From NCBI GenBank assembly GCA_030374805.1, contig JARGSG010000004.1, positions 434,001-498,000 of the forward strand: a stretch of 64,000 bases of DNA, written 5' to 3'. Under the pieces are notes generated by a model. That model did not search any database and was not told where the DNA came from. It saw only the letters and a list, made by a program, of their open reading frames with translations. Source of the stretch: Gracilaria gracilis. Its lineage: Eukaryota; Rhodophyta; Florideophyceae; Gracilariales; Gracilariaceae. Shown here piece by piece: positions 43,322-55,294 of this stretch; the first letter of the stretch is position 1, and each line of letters opens with the position of its first letter. A program made the translations under genes and the position numbers.

Positions 43322-44780
43322 TGATAATGCAAACGCAGGTTAGTGTTGATGTTGGGACATGGTCGAGTGCCGGTCAGTCCTACAGGTTGGTCTCGGACTA
43401 CTTGGAAGCAGAGTTGCAGGGGACGATGGGCACTTTTGGGCACCCTCTTCGCAAAAGCGCACATGCGCCTCTGCTCAACCCCAACGTGAAACGGCAATAT
43501 GATTGGCTACTGCAAATGCTCTTGTGCAACGTGGTGTCTACAAGTGCCATGGATTGTATGGAGAGTTATGGTGGTATGGGCCAAGTAGAGCTCTGTGATT
43601 GGACGAGGCTTAGAGTAGTAGACTGACTATGCAGATAGCGAGGATGTGCTTTCCTAGGCTGGAATGGGCGGTTTTGCATGCAATATGCGATTCTGGGATG
43701 CGCAAGGCGATTGGAGTGCCACCATGCAAATTGATGATCGTTTAGATCTGGTTCTGAATCAAAGGACAGGCAATGGATTTGTAGTGTTGATTGATTTAGT
43801 TATTTGAAATTGTTGTACTCCAGTTTGCGCGCACTTTCCGTGTACAACTGCACACACGTGCAACTTGTAATGACCGCCGTCGTCGCTTGCTGCGACGACG
43901 GTGAAGCGCGCGCTAGGGTATTTGTAGGTTGCGATCGACGACCCTCGAGTAAACGGGTCGACCCGAAGGCCGTCAACCTTCACTTGCTTTACTTTCTCTT
44001 TCTTCCATATCCATCTCTACTTACTTCCCTTTCTACCCTACCTGCGTGCGTATCGTTAGTTTGAGAGAGACGTAAGAGGAAAGGCAATAGAGAAGAAAAA
44101 TCGAAGGAGAACAAGTGAAAGGGGTAGGCCACCTTTTTCCCGAGTTTACTCAACCCATAGTGATGGGAACCTACAAATACCCTAGCGCGCCTCGCCGCCG
44201 GCGCATTATGCGACATCACGGCACACGTTTTCAAAGTGTACACTCGTACAACGGAAACGCGCGCAAACACAGTACGAATTCAAAACATCTAATTCAAACA
44301 TTCGACTAATCCAAACAGCGCCAGATCTAAAGCCAGGTGCTTCCTTCAAACAATCAGATCCAAAAAGTCCCTAATTTCGGTCTGGCGCTGCCAACCCCTC
44401 AGCGCAGCACAGAATCGCACATTCTGTGTTAAACCCCTTTAGAATAGCATGCAAACGCATATCTGCTCCAAACCGCCCTACAGGGCCCATACGCACACAT
44501 ACTCTGCTACTGCATAAGTGGCCGCAAGCCACAAGCTGCAGCCAATCACAGCGCACCACTTGTACCTTCAGCTCTTTTACTCCACACAGAACCGTCCACT
44601 TGTGCGCACCACGTTGCATGTCGCCATTTGCAGGAGCCAATAGCATTGCAAGTTCACGTTGGGTTCACGAACACACGCATATGCGCTTTTGCTGCACCAG
44701 GTCCCAGAAGTGCTCATGCTCCCCTGCAACGTTGTCTTGCAGAGGTCTGAGAGGCACTCGACCACATCCATACGTCAACA
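43322..44780 (-). repeat. T2 3' LTR (copy 2) split by a solo T1 LTR
   Basis: Minus-strand T2 LTR starting at 44780 (TGTTGACGTATGG) and ending at 43322 (CATTATCA form). It is interrupted at 43344-44058. It adjoins the pol end at 44775. Confidence 0.88.
43344..44058 (+). repeat. Solo T1 LTR nested in T2 LTR
   Basis: 715 bp, TGTTGATG...TATCGTTA, flanked by GTTAG (43339-43343) and GTTTG (44059-44063), a 5-bp duplication with one mismatch. Removing it rejoins the T2 LTR end. Confidence 0.9.
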
Positions 44781-46512
44781 CTCCTCCTCGAGTTCATCTC
44801 CAAGTTCAATGCGTTTCATGATCGCCTGAACCTCAGACGGACCAAGTGGCTTCGCTAAGATGTCCGCGTCGTTCAGTTCGCTTGGAACATACTTGATGTC
44901 GATGATGGACCCTTTGACCAGTTCCCGTACGAAATGTACCTTCACGTCGATATGCTTTGCCCGACCGGAAGGACATGGCTCACCAGCAGCCCAGTCAATG
45001 GCACATTGGTTGTCGGAGTGAAGCGGTACAGCCTCATCGATCTCAATACCGAGTTCTTCAAGTACGCGTTTGAGCTAAACGATTTCCTGAGCCGCCAACT
45101 TCAATGCGTAGTACTCGGCCTCACCAGTAGAAAGGGCCACCGAAAATTGCCTTTTGGCACCAAAGAAAAAAACAGCTGGCTTAAATTTAATCACGTAGCC
45201 AGACATGGACTTTCGATCTGACCGATCGCCGGCATAGTCCGAGTCAACATATCCTTGCATGTTCCATTTACCAGCATAATATCGTAAACCACAGCGGTGA
45301 GTTCCACGCAGGTAGCGAAATACACTCTTCACAGCCCTGTGGCAGTACCCCGTTGGGGCCTTCTGGTGCAGAGCCAGGATGAGAACGGATACAAGAATAT
45401 CTATCCGCGTGCGCAATGCCAAGTAAAGTAGAGACACAATTATCTGCTGATATGCCTGCGCGTCATGTGGCGACTTGTCCTTCTCGACAGCAAGTACTGA
45501 GAAGAAGGATTCAACCATAGGGCTCCGAGCCGGCTTTGATTTGTCAAGTCCAAAGCGGCGCAGCATTGCCTCAATGTATAATGGCTGACCAAGCTCGACC
45601 CCGATGACCCGACCATCATCGTCTATAATCCAAGTCAGTTCGACCCCAAGGTAAAGCGTCACCTTACCTTCAATACGAATCTCGTGTAGCCCCTTTAGCT
45701 CCTCCAATATCGCAGATCGTTCGAGAGCTGATGGTGTGAAGATCAACAAGTCGTCGACATATACCAGGATGTACGAGTACCCTTTCTGCTTCCCAGCTCG
45801 GCGAAACACACAAGGTGCGCTCGGCAGTTCCTTGAAACTACTAGCTCAAAGATACTTAGTGAGCTTGGTATGCCATGCCATGTGTGCTTGCTTCAAGCCG
45901 TACATTGCCCTCCGAAGCTTATAGCATCGCGTGCCAAGTCCAGGTACGCCGCGTGGAGACGTCACTCAAACATCTTCGTTGAGGTCACCGTTCAGAAAAG
46001 CTGTCTTCACATCGACTTGAGCAATGTATATCTGCAGGTGCAGTATCAAGTACAGGAAGAGTCGTACGATACAGAACGAAACCAGGGGAGCATATGTCTC
46101 CATGTAGCTCTGACCAAAGGTTTGGTGATTGCCAACGGCCACCACGCGAGACTTGAAGTACTCCACAGATCCATCCGCATGACCTTAAGCACAATGTGCG
46201 TGGGCAGTGGCTGCTGTGCAGGAGATTCATCCACCGTCCAATTTTTCTTGGACTCAAGCGATGCCAGCTCATCTTCGAAAGCTGCCTTCCATAAGCTCTG
46301 CTCGGTTGGTGTTGCAGAAATCGCCTCCGTTAATGTAGGCTCATCACTCGTGGTCACCTGCACTGCTGTGGTGGATGCAGAACCAGCCGTGAACCATCTG
46401 CGTGGTGTGCGACGGAAGCGATGTGGGTAACTTGAATGCTCACCAGAGGCATTTGTACTGTCAGGTGCCACCTGTTAAATTTCTGTATGAGGGTGGTCAT
46501 CACTGTCATTAC
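44775..46512 (-). pseudogene. T2 pol fragment, copy 2 (reverse transcriptase and RNase H)
   Basis: Read on the minus strand from about 46512. The linker RRTPRRWFTAGSASTTAVQV leads into WKAAFEDELASLESKKNW, DVKTAFLNGDLNEDV, then TGA at the same codon as the T2 element at 35401-35403. YVDDLLIFTPSALERS is at about 45740-45775, RNase H STGEAEYYALKLAAQ at about 45080-45125, and the end ELEEEC-stop lies in the LTR. Frame changes occur near 46170 and 45840, and a stop near 45074. Upstream gag and integrase are missing; the left neighbour in sense direction is a LINE fragment. Confidence 0.85.
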
Positions 46513-47275
46513 AGCTGTGGCGGCCGTACAGCAAGTTGGCATATCTACCTTCAGCGTTGCGGCAGACACGTATATCGCCCATATACAAGAAAGGCGACAT
46601 CTCGGTACCATCCAACTACCGACCGATCTCTATTCTGTCGCACTTGCGTAAAGCAATTTTGGCTGCATTAAACTCGATTGTGGTGAACTATATCGAATTT
46701 CATGAGTATCAGTATGGGTTCTCAAAGTACAATGGAACGGAACAGTCGATTGTGGAGGTGAATAACATCATCACAAACGGCCACTCGCGAGTGGCAGTAC
46801 TGGATCTAACGAAGGCGTACGACAAAGTCATCCGAAAACTATTGTCGCAAGTGTGCGCATCGAGGTTACCACCGAAGCATGCGGCAAAGACTACTTTGCT
46901 GCTGCAACCAGTCAATGCTTTCATAAATGGAAATTGGAAAGATGAGCAAGTACAAATGACTCTTGGAGTCCCCCAAGGTGACCCATTCAGCTGTACATTG
47001 TTCAAAATATATATTGATTCCATGCTGTATCGAGTGCAGGAGGTGAAATCTCATGTGACGGATCGAGGTGCAAGTGCATTTGCAGACGATGTTATTCTGA
47101 TGGCGAAGACTGATAGCAGGCTGCAACAACTGCTAGACATATGCAGTAGTTGGGGGAAAGAAATGCAAATGCCGTGGAACACTGCAAACGGCAAGTCGAT
47201 GGTACTGCAACTGCCTGCAAACCAAAATCACTCTGCAATATTCACACTTGCTGGTGATGAGCTGAGCGTGGTACG
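46513..47275 (+). mobile_element. LINE reverse transcriptase fragment
   Basis: 763 bp homologous to 53757-54513 with a largely open frame (46536-47288): KGDISVPSNYRPISILSHL, LTKAYDKVIRK, GVPQGDPFSCTLF and SAFADDVILMAKT. It begins abruptly at T2b pol and is cut at GGTACG by the T3 LTR. Confidence 0.87.
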
Positions 47276-48076
47276 TGTTGGATGTTGACTTAGTGCTGTC
47301 ACTGAAACTAAAAGTGCAGGGGAGCATGGGCTGTTTTGGAGGGTGCAGCTGGAAAAGCGCATATGCGCGTTTGTGCAAACTCAACGTGAAACTGGCTTCT
47401 GATTGGCTACTGCAAATGTGCACATGCAACGTGGTGTGTACAAGTGTTATGGCACTACTGGGCTGTTCTGGGCTACACGTGTGTAGCTAGCACAGATGGG
47501 TATGCTGGACAGTATGCACAGTTATGTACGTGGACATGTTGAACACATTGATGCAACTTGGTGCGCTATGGTGATGAGTCAGGTACAGTCATGAGGATTA
47601 CACGAACACTGTGGTAACATGTTGTGGGAACTTATGGCATTGAGTGAATTTGTGGTTACGTGGTACTTGGTGAGCTGGAGCATACACATATTGGTGTGGT
47701 GTACGGATTACAGTGTATTGGCACGATGTGAATTTGTGCATGGTCATCGTTATGTGTAGGCACGTAACTTGTTGAGTAGGCACGTAACTTGTTGTGCACT
47801 GTTGTGCACTGTTGTGCCTTGTTAGTTGTAAGCTGCCATGAATTGTGGCAGTGTTACCATGTTATGTTAGATGATGATTGGTAGTATTGAGTGTCCCCGC
47901 TTGGTGGCTTAGGTTTTACTCCGAGTGGAAGTGAGCGGTAGTGCGACGACGTAGTGCTATATAAGTTGTGACAGAAGCACCTCCAAGTAAATCCGAGCCA
48001 GAGCTGGCGAACTTCCTTTGCATATCCCCACCTTCCCTTTGCAACAACCTTCTCTTCTCAGCTATGACCTCCATCA
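47276..48076 (+). repeat. T3 LTR (plus-strand copy)
   Basis: 801 bp, TGTTGGATGTTGAC...CCTCCATCA, inserted in LINE sequence at GTGGTACG. It has TATATAAG at about 47960 and GCGCATATGCGC near 47358. It is very similar to 22848-23648. Confidence 0.9.
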
Positions 48077-48090
48077 GGTTATGGGCCCAG
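48077..48090 (+). other. T3 primer-binding site (plus-strand copy)
   Basis: GGTTATGGGCCCAG directly after the LTR; initiator tRNA-Met anticodon-arm complement. Confidence 0.83.
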
Positions 48091-49084
48091 CCCCGCTGAC
48101 CTCTGCCGTTATCGTTCGTCTCTCGCCACTCTCCCACACCGCCGTTCACTCCTTTCGCTGTTTCTCTATCTCGGTCTTCTCCTTGCGTCGGGTGTGTTGA
48201 CCGTGTTGTTGGTTGGTGTTGGTTTTCTTTTTACGGTTTGCGTTTCTCCCTGAGGGCGTTGTGTTGGTAGTGGTTCGACGTTGACTCTCTATCGTGATTG
48301 TGGTTGGGTACTCGTTGTTGCCCTTGTTGTCGATCGCTATCTTCTTGGGTTGGTCTCCCTCTATTGTTCTCGTTGTTGGGATCCCCGCGTCGTGTTTGCG
48401 GGTTCTGATCCGAGAGGTTGAGACCATTTTTATCGAAGTCTGGGCACTAGCTTTGTGCTCAGCAGTTGTGGTTGAAGTCCGTGCGCTACGTGTGTGCTCG
48501 GCATTTTTTGGTCATCACTGCAATACCTGTGCGACGAACGGTTGATCCGAGTAATCGGGGACGGGAGCCAGGCGGCTTGAACAAAGGCGGACGTGCTGAC
48601 TAGCGGGCTCCACCGGTCCTTTTGGGCGGATAACGGTGTTGTACCCCGAGCGCTGAAGCTAACGGGGTGCCGTGGCGTACTGCACTTTGGTTGTGGTGTT
48701 TGACTTTTGTTTGTTGAACCTGACTGTGTGTTAGGTGCTTGGACGGCGGTGAAGGCATCCATAAGGAGCTTTTGATCCGTGCAATTGACTCATTGGCTTG
48801 TCCAGTGGGCTTTTAGTACTAGGAGGCAACGTATCGAAGGCTGACCTCCCATTGGGATCAGGCCGCTTGTGATCTTCATTGATTGCTCGCTAGAAGCGTA
48901 CCTTGGGTGTCAAAGTAGCTGCTGTTTCAAGGTCGCGCAAGTTGTTGCAAGAGATCAGAGAGGGTTTTACTTGGTGAAGGCATATCTTTGGCCATTAACC
49001 ATCTTCTGGACATCTCGTAGAGAGCAACGCGCCTTCTCCCGGAAGGCAGGAGGAGGTTGACTGCTGAAGTCGTTTCCTACCCGG
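48091..49084 (+). other. T3 leader, 5' part, cut by LINE
   Basis: About 1 kb homologous to 22831-21835 reversed, with a diverged stretch at about 48100-48240. It stops at GTCGTTTCCTACCCGG (49084). The next part of the leader (GGGGGTCAGGGGTCCGAC) is not here but at 26062-26040 on the minus strand, next to the other LINE. Confidence 0.8.
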
Positions 49085-50160
49085 ACCACAATTTTTTCTT
49101 CTGGGAGTTCGTGAGTGCAAGCGGGTCCAAGGACGCAGTCGTACGAGACTAGTATCCTGCCGCGCCCTCCTGCAAAGGACGGTGGACTGAGGCCCTGTTC
49201 AATCAGGAATCTCCAGGTTATTGCAACCAGAGAGCCGAAGGAGTGCTCGGGGAAACTTGGCGAACGCCAGCACCCATTGGGGGAAGCCAGAGCGGTACAA
49301 GTCGAAGCGGAGCTTCGGGGCGGAAACCTGTGTGTCCACAGAGGCACTCAAGACTGCACCGGAGTGGCCGCGTTCGCTACGCAGTGACGGCCAAGTGGGA
49401 AGACTTGTGTCGGAGCGTCCAAAGCCCTGTGTTACGACTTTCACAGGCGGCCCGGCTGCCACCGCCCAGCCTCAGGTTTGTGAAACCCTCTGGGTGTAGT
49501 ACCCGCTCCATTGACACGAAGGCAGTGGTCCAGAGTTGACTGCTGTGGGGTTACCCCCCAGAAAACCTCATTTCAGGCATCTGAAAAATTTCAACGCCGA
49601 TCCGGGTGGACGCCGTCAAATTTTCGTCGGAGGCGCCCCGAATCTGTAGAGAAGCGTTTTATCTTTCAAACGAGCTACAGATCGCTTCCGGCAAGTAACT
49701 GGATCAGAAGTTACAAGCCTCCGGAGCTCATCGGCAAATCGCCGTTTTTGACCCTTCTGGGGCACCCCCCTCAAACGACCCCAAAAACGACGATTTCGCA
49801 AAACGTCCAAAAGTTACAAGTATCTTGCAACGTGTCAAAGCCGCCGGCGGTGGGCACATAAATCCAATCATTTGAGACCAAATTGGATCAAAGTTGGAAA
49901 GTAACTATATCGACGCTGAGCTATCCGGAGTACCTTGGATTGCACCTGGACAAGTGCAAAACGAGTAAAAAGTAGTTTAAATAGAGTTTAGCAGGTTTCG
50001 TGAGAGAAAGTCCAAAAAAAGCGCAAAAAAAAATTGAAAAAATTGAAAACACAAAAAAGTCGCAGAACACGTGAAAAGTGCATCAAGAAGCCATAAGAGC
50101 CATCAAAACCAAAGAAAAAGACAAAAAATTTTTAGAAAAATTTTCAAAAAAAATTGAAAA
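49085..50160 (+). promoter_or_regulatory. LINE 5' untranslated/promoter region
   Basis: Precedes ORF1 and has no supported gene (a 116-codon frame at 49511-49861 has no motif). In APE-type LINEs this region holds the internal promoter; no specific promoter motif was identified. The segment 49985-50160 is a dense run of A-rich triplets. Confidence 0.5.
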
Positions 50161-52353
50161 ATGACTTCTAACCAAACCACGTCCTCTAACATTGAGAACC
50201 GTTTCAGCCCTTTGGCTGACGCCGGGGAGACCATGGAAGGCATTCGCTTCCCACTTGATGGTAATAGCGAACCTGAATCCGAATCTTGGAGACCAGGTCT
50301 TTCAAAGACCGTTCGGAAGAAAGTTTCGCCGACCCCAGACCGTAAAGGCCCTCAGCCTGTGTGCACCCCGGACGAGGCGAGGGCCACCTTTGGAGCGTGT
50401 CGAACGCTCATCAAGTGCCCAAACTGCCATTCTAAGAATTCATTCACTCTAAATGGTAACTCTAAGTTTGGACCCACTGTGCGCTGCTCCGTCAAAGGCT
50501 GCCATCGCTCCTTTGGCGGTTCGCGATTCCATGAAATAATTCGACCATTTCTGGCGCCGAGCAGCCCAAGGAACAGCTCCCAGGCGTCAGTCGCATCCGC
50601 TCCTACGCCCTCACCGGTTGCCGAGCACCCCATCAGCCACACCAGCACACCCTCTAGCGCACCTGTTGCCGTCGTACAGATACCAAAACAGCAATGGGAG
50701 TCGATCTTGAGGAGATGCCAGACACTAGAGGATCAAGTTGCTCGGCTCACCCAGCAGCTCCAGTCCTCTCGCAACCATGCCACGGTACCACAACAGAGAC
50801 AAAACCAACGTGCTCTAGAAATTGAAGCACGATCTGTCGAGACGGCCGTTAACAGACAGCCACCTAACACTGCTCCGCCCAACACTGGACGAGCACAACC
50901 GCAGATAAACACTGTCCCTGAAGCAAGGACTGGGACAAATACTGGTGTAAAGACTTGGGCGCAGATTGCTAGAGAGGGCCAGCCTCGGTCATTGAACAAG
51001 TTACCACCTCAGTTTCTTACTCGAATGGCTAAAATGGCTCACAACCTCAAGTCTGGAGGATATGCACCACTGCCGATATCTCAATCTCGGCCCCCGAAAA
51101 TGGAAGAGCAGTACTTCCGTGGCATACCGCGCGGCCCCTACCGCCCTCTCATGAGACACCTTCGCAGTGGACTTCCGAGCCGTTGCGTTATCGCTCTGTC
51201 CTTCATAGGACGTTCGATATTGGAAATCGTGACTGCGACTGACGTTGCTCACAAACTGGTTGCAGGAATGCGTGCAGCCGGGTACACGCACATGCCTAAC
51301 TTCGCCGCCACCTCGAATGCCATGTCATCGCGAAAGATGATGAGTAAGGCCGAACGACGACAGAAAAACCTGGAGCAGGCGCTATATCGCTTGCAGACTG
51401 CAGCAACTCGCACAACGTCAGCGTGGGCCAAGCATTGGTATACGTCCCAAGTGAAGGTAACACAGGAGTTGATGCACAATAAGCAGCCCAGTACACCGAA
51501 CCAAACTGTGAACCCGACTGCAAAACAGCCTGGGAAAGTCGACCGTGATTCTTCCAAGGCAAGTCCGATGGTACCTAAGGGGACTCATACCAGAGCTGCC
51601 CATCCGATCGACCGCCTTGCACCATTGCGTACACATATTAGGTTCGCAGAGGACTCCCAAACAACAGTAGCGGCGATCGATGCCCATACGAAAATGAGAA
51701 CTCATGTACGTTTCGCCGAAGAGTCAACCGCATCCATCGTTGAAAGAAGGGTTCCAGCGATGGTTCAGCGCACTAATCGGACGATAGACGGCAATACTGG
51801 GCCTCGGACGAATGTCCACTTTGTTTCAGAGGAAGCAGGAGCAACAGAATGTCCACAGCCTATGAGCATTTCAACTGACTCTGAAGAGCCCAATGCACCA
51901 GAAGACGAGCAGAACACTCAACAGATATCCCACATCATCGAAACTGAACAACAATCGCAGTCGTCGGAGTTGTCCACCGACACTCGACAAAGTGTCGTTT
52001 TGGTGTCTGGGGCAAACAATGATGCTCATAACACGGAAAATAACGTGCCACAACTCCCAGAATTGGCACACCACACCACTGCAATCACTGCAAGTACAGG
52101 AGCAGTGACCGCCGATCCGAAAGATATCACTATGGAAGCGGCCCAAACGAGCCCATTGGAACCGCTTCAGACTCCAAATGAGAGTCTGTCATCGGATTGG
52201 GACCACGATGGTGCTCCCACTTATGACCACGAAATGCGTCGTCCGAACAGATTGGTACGAAATGTGTTCTCTGTGAGCATTAATGTGCCGTCGACTACGG
52301 CGCAAACCGGTCCAATTCCACATAACGGTCACCAGAATGGTGAGGCGTTGTGA
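50161..52353 (+). CDS. LINE ORF1 protein with zinc ribbon
   Basis: 730 codons, intact. Residues ~80-115 hold CPNCHSKNSF...VRCSVKGCHRSF, a four-Cys zinc-ribbon-like module rather than the CCHC knuckles common in LINE ORF1. Residues ~175-200 (QQWESILRRCQTLEDQVARL) are predicted coiled coil by heptad pattern, fitting trimer formation. The middle (~275-420) is basic with RRQKNLEQALYRLQ, a likely RNA-binding part. Around 485-570 three related units RTHIRFAEDS, RTHVRFAEES and RTNVHFVSEE recur. The C-terminus is acidic and Ser/Thr-rich. ORF1 proteins coat the LINE RNA. The ATG at 50161 follows the A-rich leader and is the first in frame. It overlaps ORF2 by a few bases in the -1 frame. Confidence 0.85.
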   Translation: MTSNQTTSSNIENRFSPLADAGETMEGIRFPLDGNSEPESESWRPGLSKTVRKKVSPTPDRKGPQPVCTPDEARATFGACRTLIKCPNCHSKNSFTLNGNSKFGPTVRCSVKGCHRSFGGSRFHEIIRPFLAPSSPRNSSQASVASAPTPSPVAEHPISHTSTPSSAPVAVVQIPKQQWESILRRCQTLEDQVARLTQQLQSSRNHATVPQQRQNQRALEIEARSVETAVNRQPPNTAPPNTGRAQPQINTVPEARTGTNTGVKTWAQIAREGQPRSLNKLPPQFLTRMAKMAHNLKSGGYAPLPISQSRPPKMEEQYFRGIPRGPYRPLMRHLRSGLPSRCVIALSFIGRSILEIVTATDVAHKLVAGMRAAGYTHMPNFAATSNAMSSRKMMSKAERRQKNLEQALYRLQTAATRTTSAWAKHWYTSQVKVTQELMHNKQPSTPNQTVNPTAKQPGKVDRDSSKASPMVPKGTHTRAAHPIDRLAPLRTHIRFAEDSQTTVAAIDAHTKMRTHVRFAEESTASIVERRVPAMVQRTNRTIDGNTGPRTNVHFVSEEAGATECPQPMSISTDSEEPNAPEDEQNTQQISHIIETEQQSQSSELSTDTRQSVVLVSGANNDAHNTENNVPQLPELAHHTTAITASTGAVTADPKDITMEAAQTSPLEPLQTPNESLSSDWDHDGAPTYDHEMRRPNRLVRNVFSVSINVPSTTAQTGPIPHNGHQNGEAL

Positions 52354-53045
52354 TCCGGGTTGGTACTTTCAACGTGAGAGGTCTCGCACATAGCGAGGCC
52401 GAAGTCCACCGTGCATGGAAAGTACTAGGTTTAGACTTTCTGTGCGTTGTGGAAACATGGCAACGTCCCTCCGATGAGGTGTCGTTGGCATTGCCACATG
52501 TGAGTGTGGCGCTGGAAGCGGAGTATAGGAGTCGTGCGCCGGGAGGTGGGATCACGATTTTCCATCATCAGCGCTTCTGTACGAAGGTCGTGGGCAAGTA
52601 CGGCACCGCAGCATACCAAATCCTGGCACTGAGAGTTCGCCCAGATCTCAATGTGATAGGAGTATATCTTAGTCCGAGCGCTTCAGATGAGGACATAAAG
52701 GGATTCCTGGAGCGATTGAAGTCTTTGATCCGGGGTCCGACGTTACTGGCTGCGGATTGGAATGCCCGCCATGACGACTGGGATCAACGAACCAACAGGC
52801 ATGGTCGCCGCCTCCGAGCGTGGATCCGCAAATGGGACCTCTTGCTGAGGGCTCCATCCGAGTTGACGCCAACGTTTCGCACCCCAAATGGTTCGAGTGT
52901 AGTGGATTTCTTCATCTCGAAGCGAGTGTCTGTTCGAAATGTGGCAACAACCAGTGGATCGTGGGATGCAGTCTCGGATCACAACATGGTTGTTGCCGAC
53001 ATTGACTGGATGACAACATGGTTGTTGCCGACATTGACTAAATGA
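52350..53045 (+). pseudogene. LINE ORF2 N-terminal part: APE endonuclease
   Basis: The frame opens at 52344 after TGA (52341-52343) and has no ATG before the first endonuclease motif; GTG at 52350 is the only start-like codon. Motifs are TFNVRGL, VVETW (catalytic Glu), AADWNARHDDW (D.N), SSVVDFFIS and SDHNMVVAD, the complete APE set. The endonuclease nicks target DNA for priming. The frame is broken at about 53040 by a 32-base tandem duplication that adds TAA, so it is separated from the reverse transcriptase here but not in the minus-strand copy. Confidence 0.85.
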
Positions 53046-55294
53046 CAACTCAATTCTCACCTCGAAAACCGAAGATTTCGAGGGCGCAACTCAAATGCGT
53101 GGACAGAATCGAAGACGCTCAGACATATTACAAAGCCAATTTGCCTAATGTGGCTTCTCGTTTTGACCACGCAACCGCAGAAGAGGATCTGGAGGATGCT
53201 TGTTGCCAACTTGTGGACACAATCAGTAGCCCCTGGATCACTTCCGTATCAATGCGTCCTGACCGCTATCGCTTCTTCTGGGATTCTACTCTTGACCAGT
53301 TGAGTCGTGTGCGATCTACATATTACAAACGGTGGAAACGAAGTGGCAACATTCAAATGTGGAATGTGTACAAGGTGATTGACAGATTCATTAAACGTCG
53401 TTGTCGGGCAAAGAAGAGACAACTGTTGGACGAGTTTCTTAATACCGCTGAGGACGAAACAGCATCTCAAACAGTGAATCGAATCAACTCGGTGATGAAA
53501 TTACGATCTCAGCATAGCGCACGGGCACTGGAACGTGGAAATCCATTAGACCCACAGGACTACGCTCAGTTTATTGCCGAGTACCAGCCACGCGAATGTG
53601 GGGTGAAAGCAGTCACATTTCATGTTCCGAACTCGTTCCGGATTGCATTGGAAAAATCGATCAAGGATGCAAAGAAGGGAAGATCGATTGGGCGCGATAA
53701 CGTGGCATCGGAAATGCTACAGGTGAGTCCAACTTTGTGCGCTTCCACGCTTCTCAAGCTGTGGTGGGCGTGCGGCAAGTTGGCATATCTACCATCAACG
53801 TTGCGACAGACACGTATATCGCCCATATACAAGAAAGGCGACATCTCGGTACCATCCAACTACCGACCGATCTCTATTCTGTCGCACTTGCGTAAAGCAA
53901 TTTCGGCTGCATCGATCGTGATGAACTCTATCGAGTTTCATGAGTACCAGTATGGGTTCTCAAAGTACAATGGAACAGAACAGTCGATTGTGGAGGTGAG
54001 TAACATCATCAAAAACGGCCACTCGCGTGTGGCAGTACTGGATCTAACGAAGGCGTACGACAAAGTCATCCGAAAACTATTGTCGCAAGTGTGCGCATCG
54101 AGGCTACAAGCGAAGCATGCGGCAATGACTACCTTGCTGCTGCAACCAGTCAACGCTTTCATAAATGGAAATTGGAAAGATGAACAAGTACAAATGAATC
54201 TTGGAGTGCCTCAAGGTGACCCATTCAGCTGTACATTGTTCAACATGTATATTGATTCCATGCTATATCGAGTGCAGGAGGTGCCATATCATGTGTGTGA
54301 TCGAGGTGCAAGTGCATTTGCCGACGATGTGATTCTGATGGCGAAGACTGATAGCGGGCTGCAACAACTGCTAGACATATGCAGTAGTTGGGGGAAAGAA
54401 ATGCAAATGCCGTGGAACACTGCAAACGGCAAGTCGATGGTACTGCAACTCCCTGCAAACCAAAATCACTCTGCAATATTCACACTTGCTGGTGATAAGC
54501 TGAGCGTGGTACGTAGTGCAGTATATCTAGGGGTGTCTCTAAACACCAATGGAGTAACAGCCGACAAGCACATGGAACGCGTAAAAAATGCTCAACGTCG
54601 ATTGGGAAGCCTAGCCGGTGCTGGTCTGCACCGGAATGGATTTGATACGCGCAGCTGTGTGAGTTTGTACCGCGCATTCGTGAGGTCGATTTACGAATAT
54701 GCGTTGCCTCTTGTACCGCTCACGCCTCATTTGGAAATGGCGATAGTGAAGCTTGAAGCAACGTTCTTCAAACTGATTCTTGGAAAAATGGCATCTCGGT
54801 TTGGAACATATCGGGTGCCGATGATGCGTGCACTTTGTCGTTTAGAGTCTGCGGCTCTGCGACGAATTGTGCTCGCCTCCAAACGTCTACGACATTATCA
54901 ATCGTGTCGTGAGACGGCATTGAACCTTGAATTGGAACACAGATCGCGACAGTTGAAGGTGAACCGGGCATGTCGGCAGCTGTCGCTGTATAATGCACAT
55001 CCTTCAATTTCAGCACTACGAGCTGAAATTGATAATGTGTGTACAAAAGGAATAGGAAGTTTACGGGATGCGGAGTGGAAACTTGCCTCGGCAAGACGCG
55101 TTCGCAAAATCCCGTGTGCTGCAAATGGAAAATACCCACCCGTTCTTCGGTTGCGCAAAGTTTCGCACCGAATGATGGGTATCCGATGGTACTTCAATGA
55201 GTTCCCAGCGAACCCAATGGAGGCACGTGATGTACTTGGGCACGAGTACTGGAAGTACGGAAGACTGAAGGTACTACTCGGAATGGAAGATTAG
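53042..55294 (+). pseudogene. LINE ORF2 C-terminal part: reverse transcriptase
   Basis: 750 open codons (ATG at 53042 arises at the duplication and is not a natural start). Motifs in order: PIYKKGDISVPSNYRPISIL, LTKAYDKVIRK, GVPQGDPFSCTLF (54205-54240), SAFADDVILMAKT with the catalytic ADD (about 54310-54345), and YLGVSLNTNG. The C-terminal domain has no RNase H or zinc motif and ends LKVLLGMED. It is nearly identical to the minus copy (26264-28650). Confidence 0.88.
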
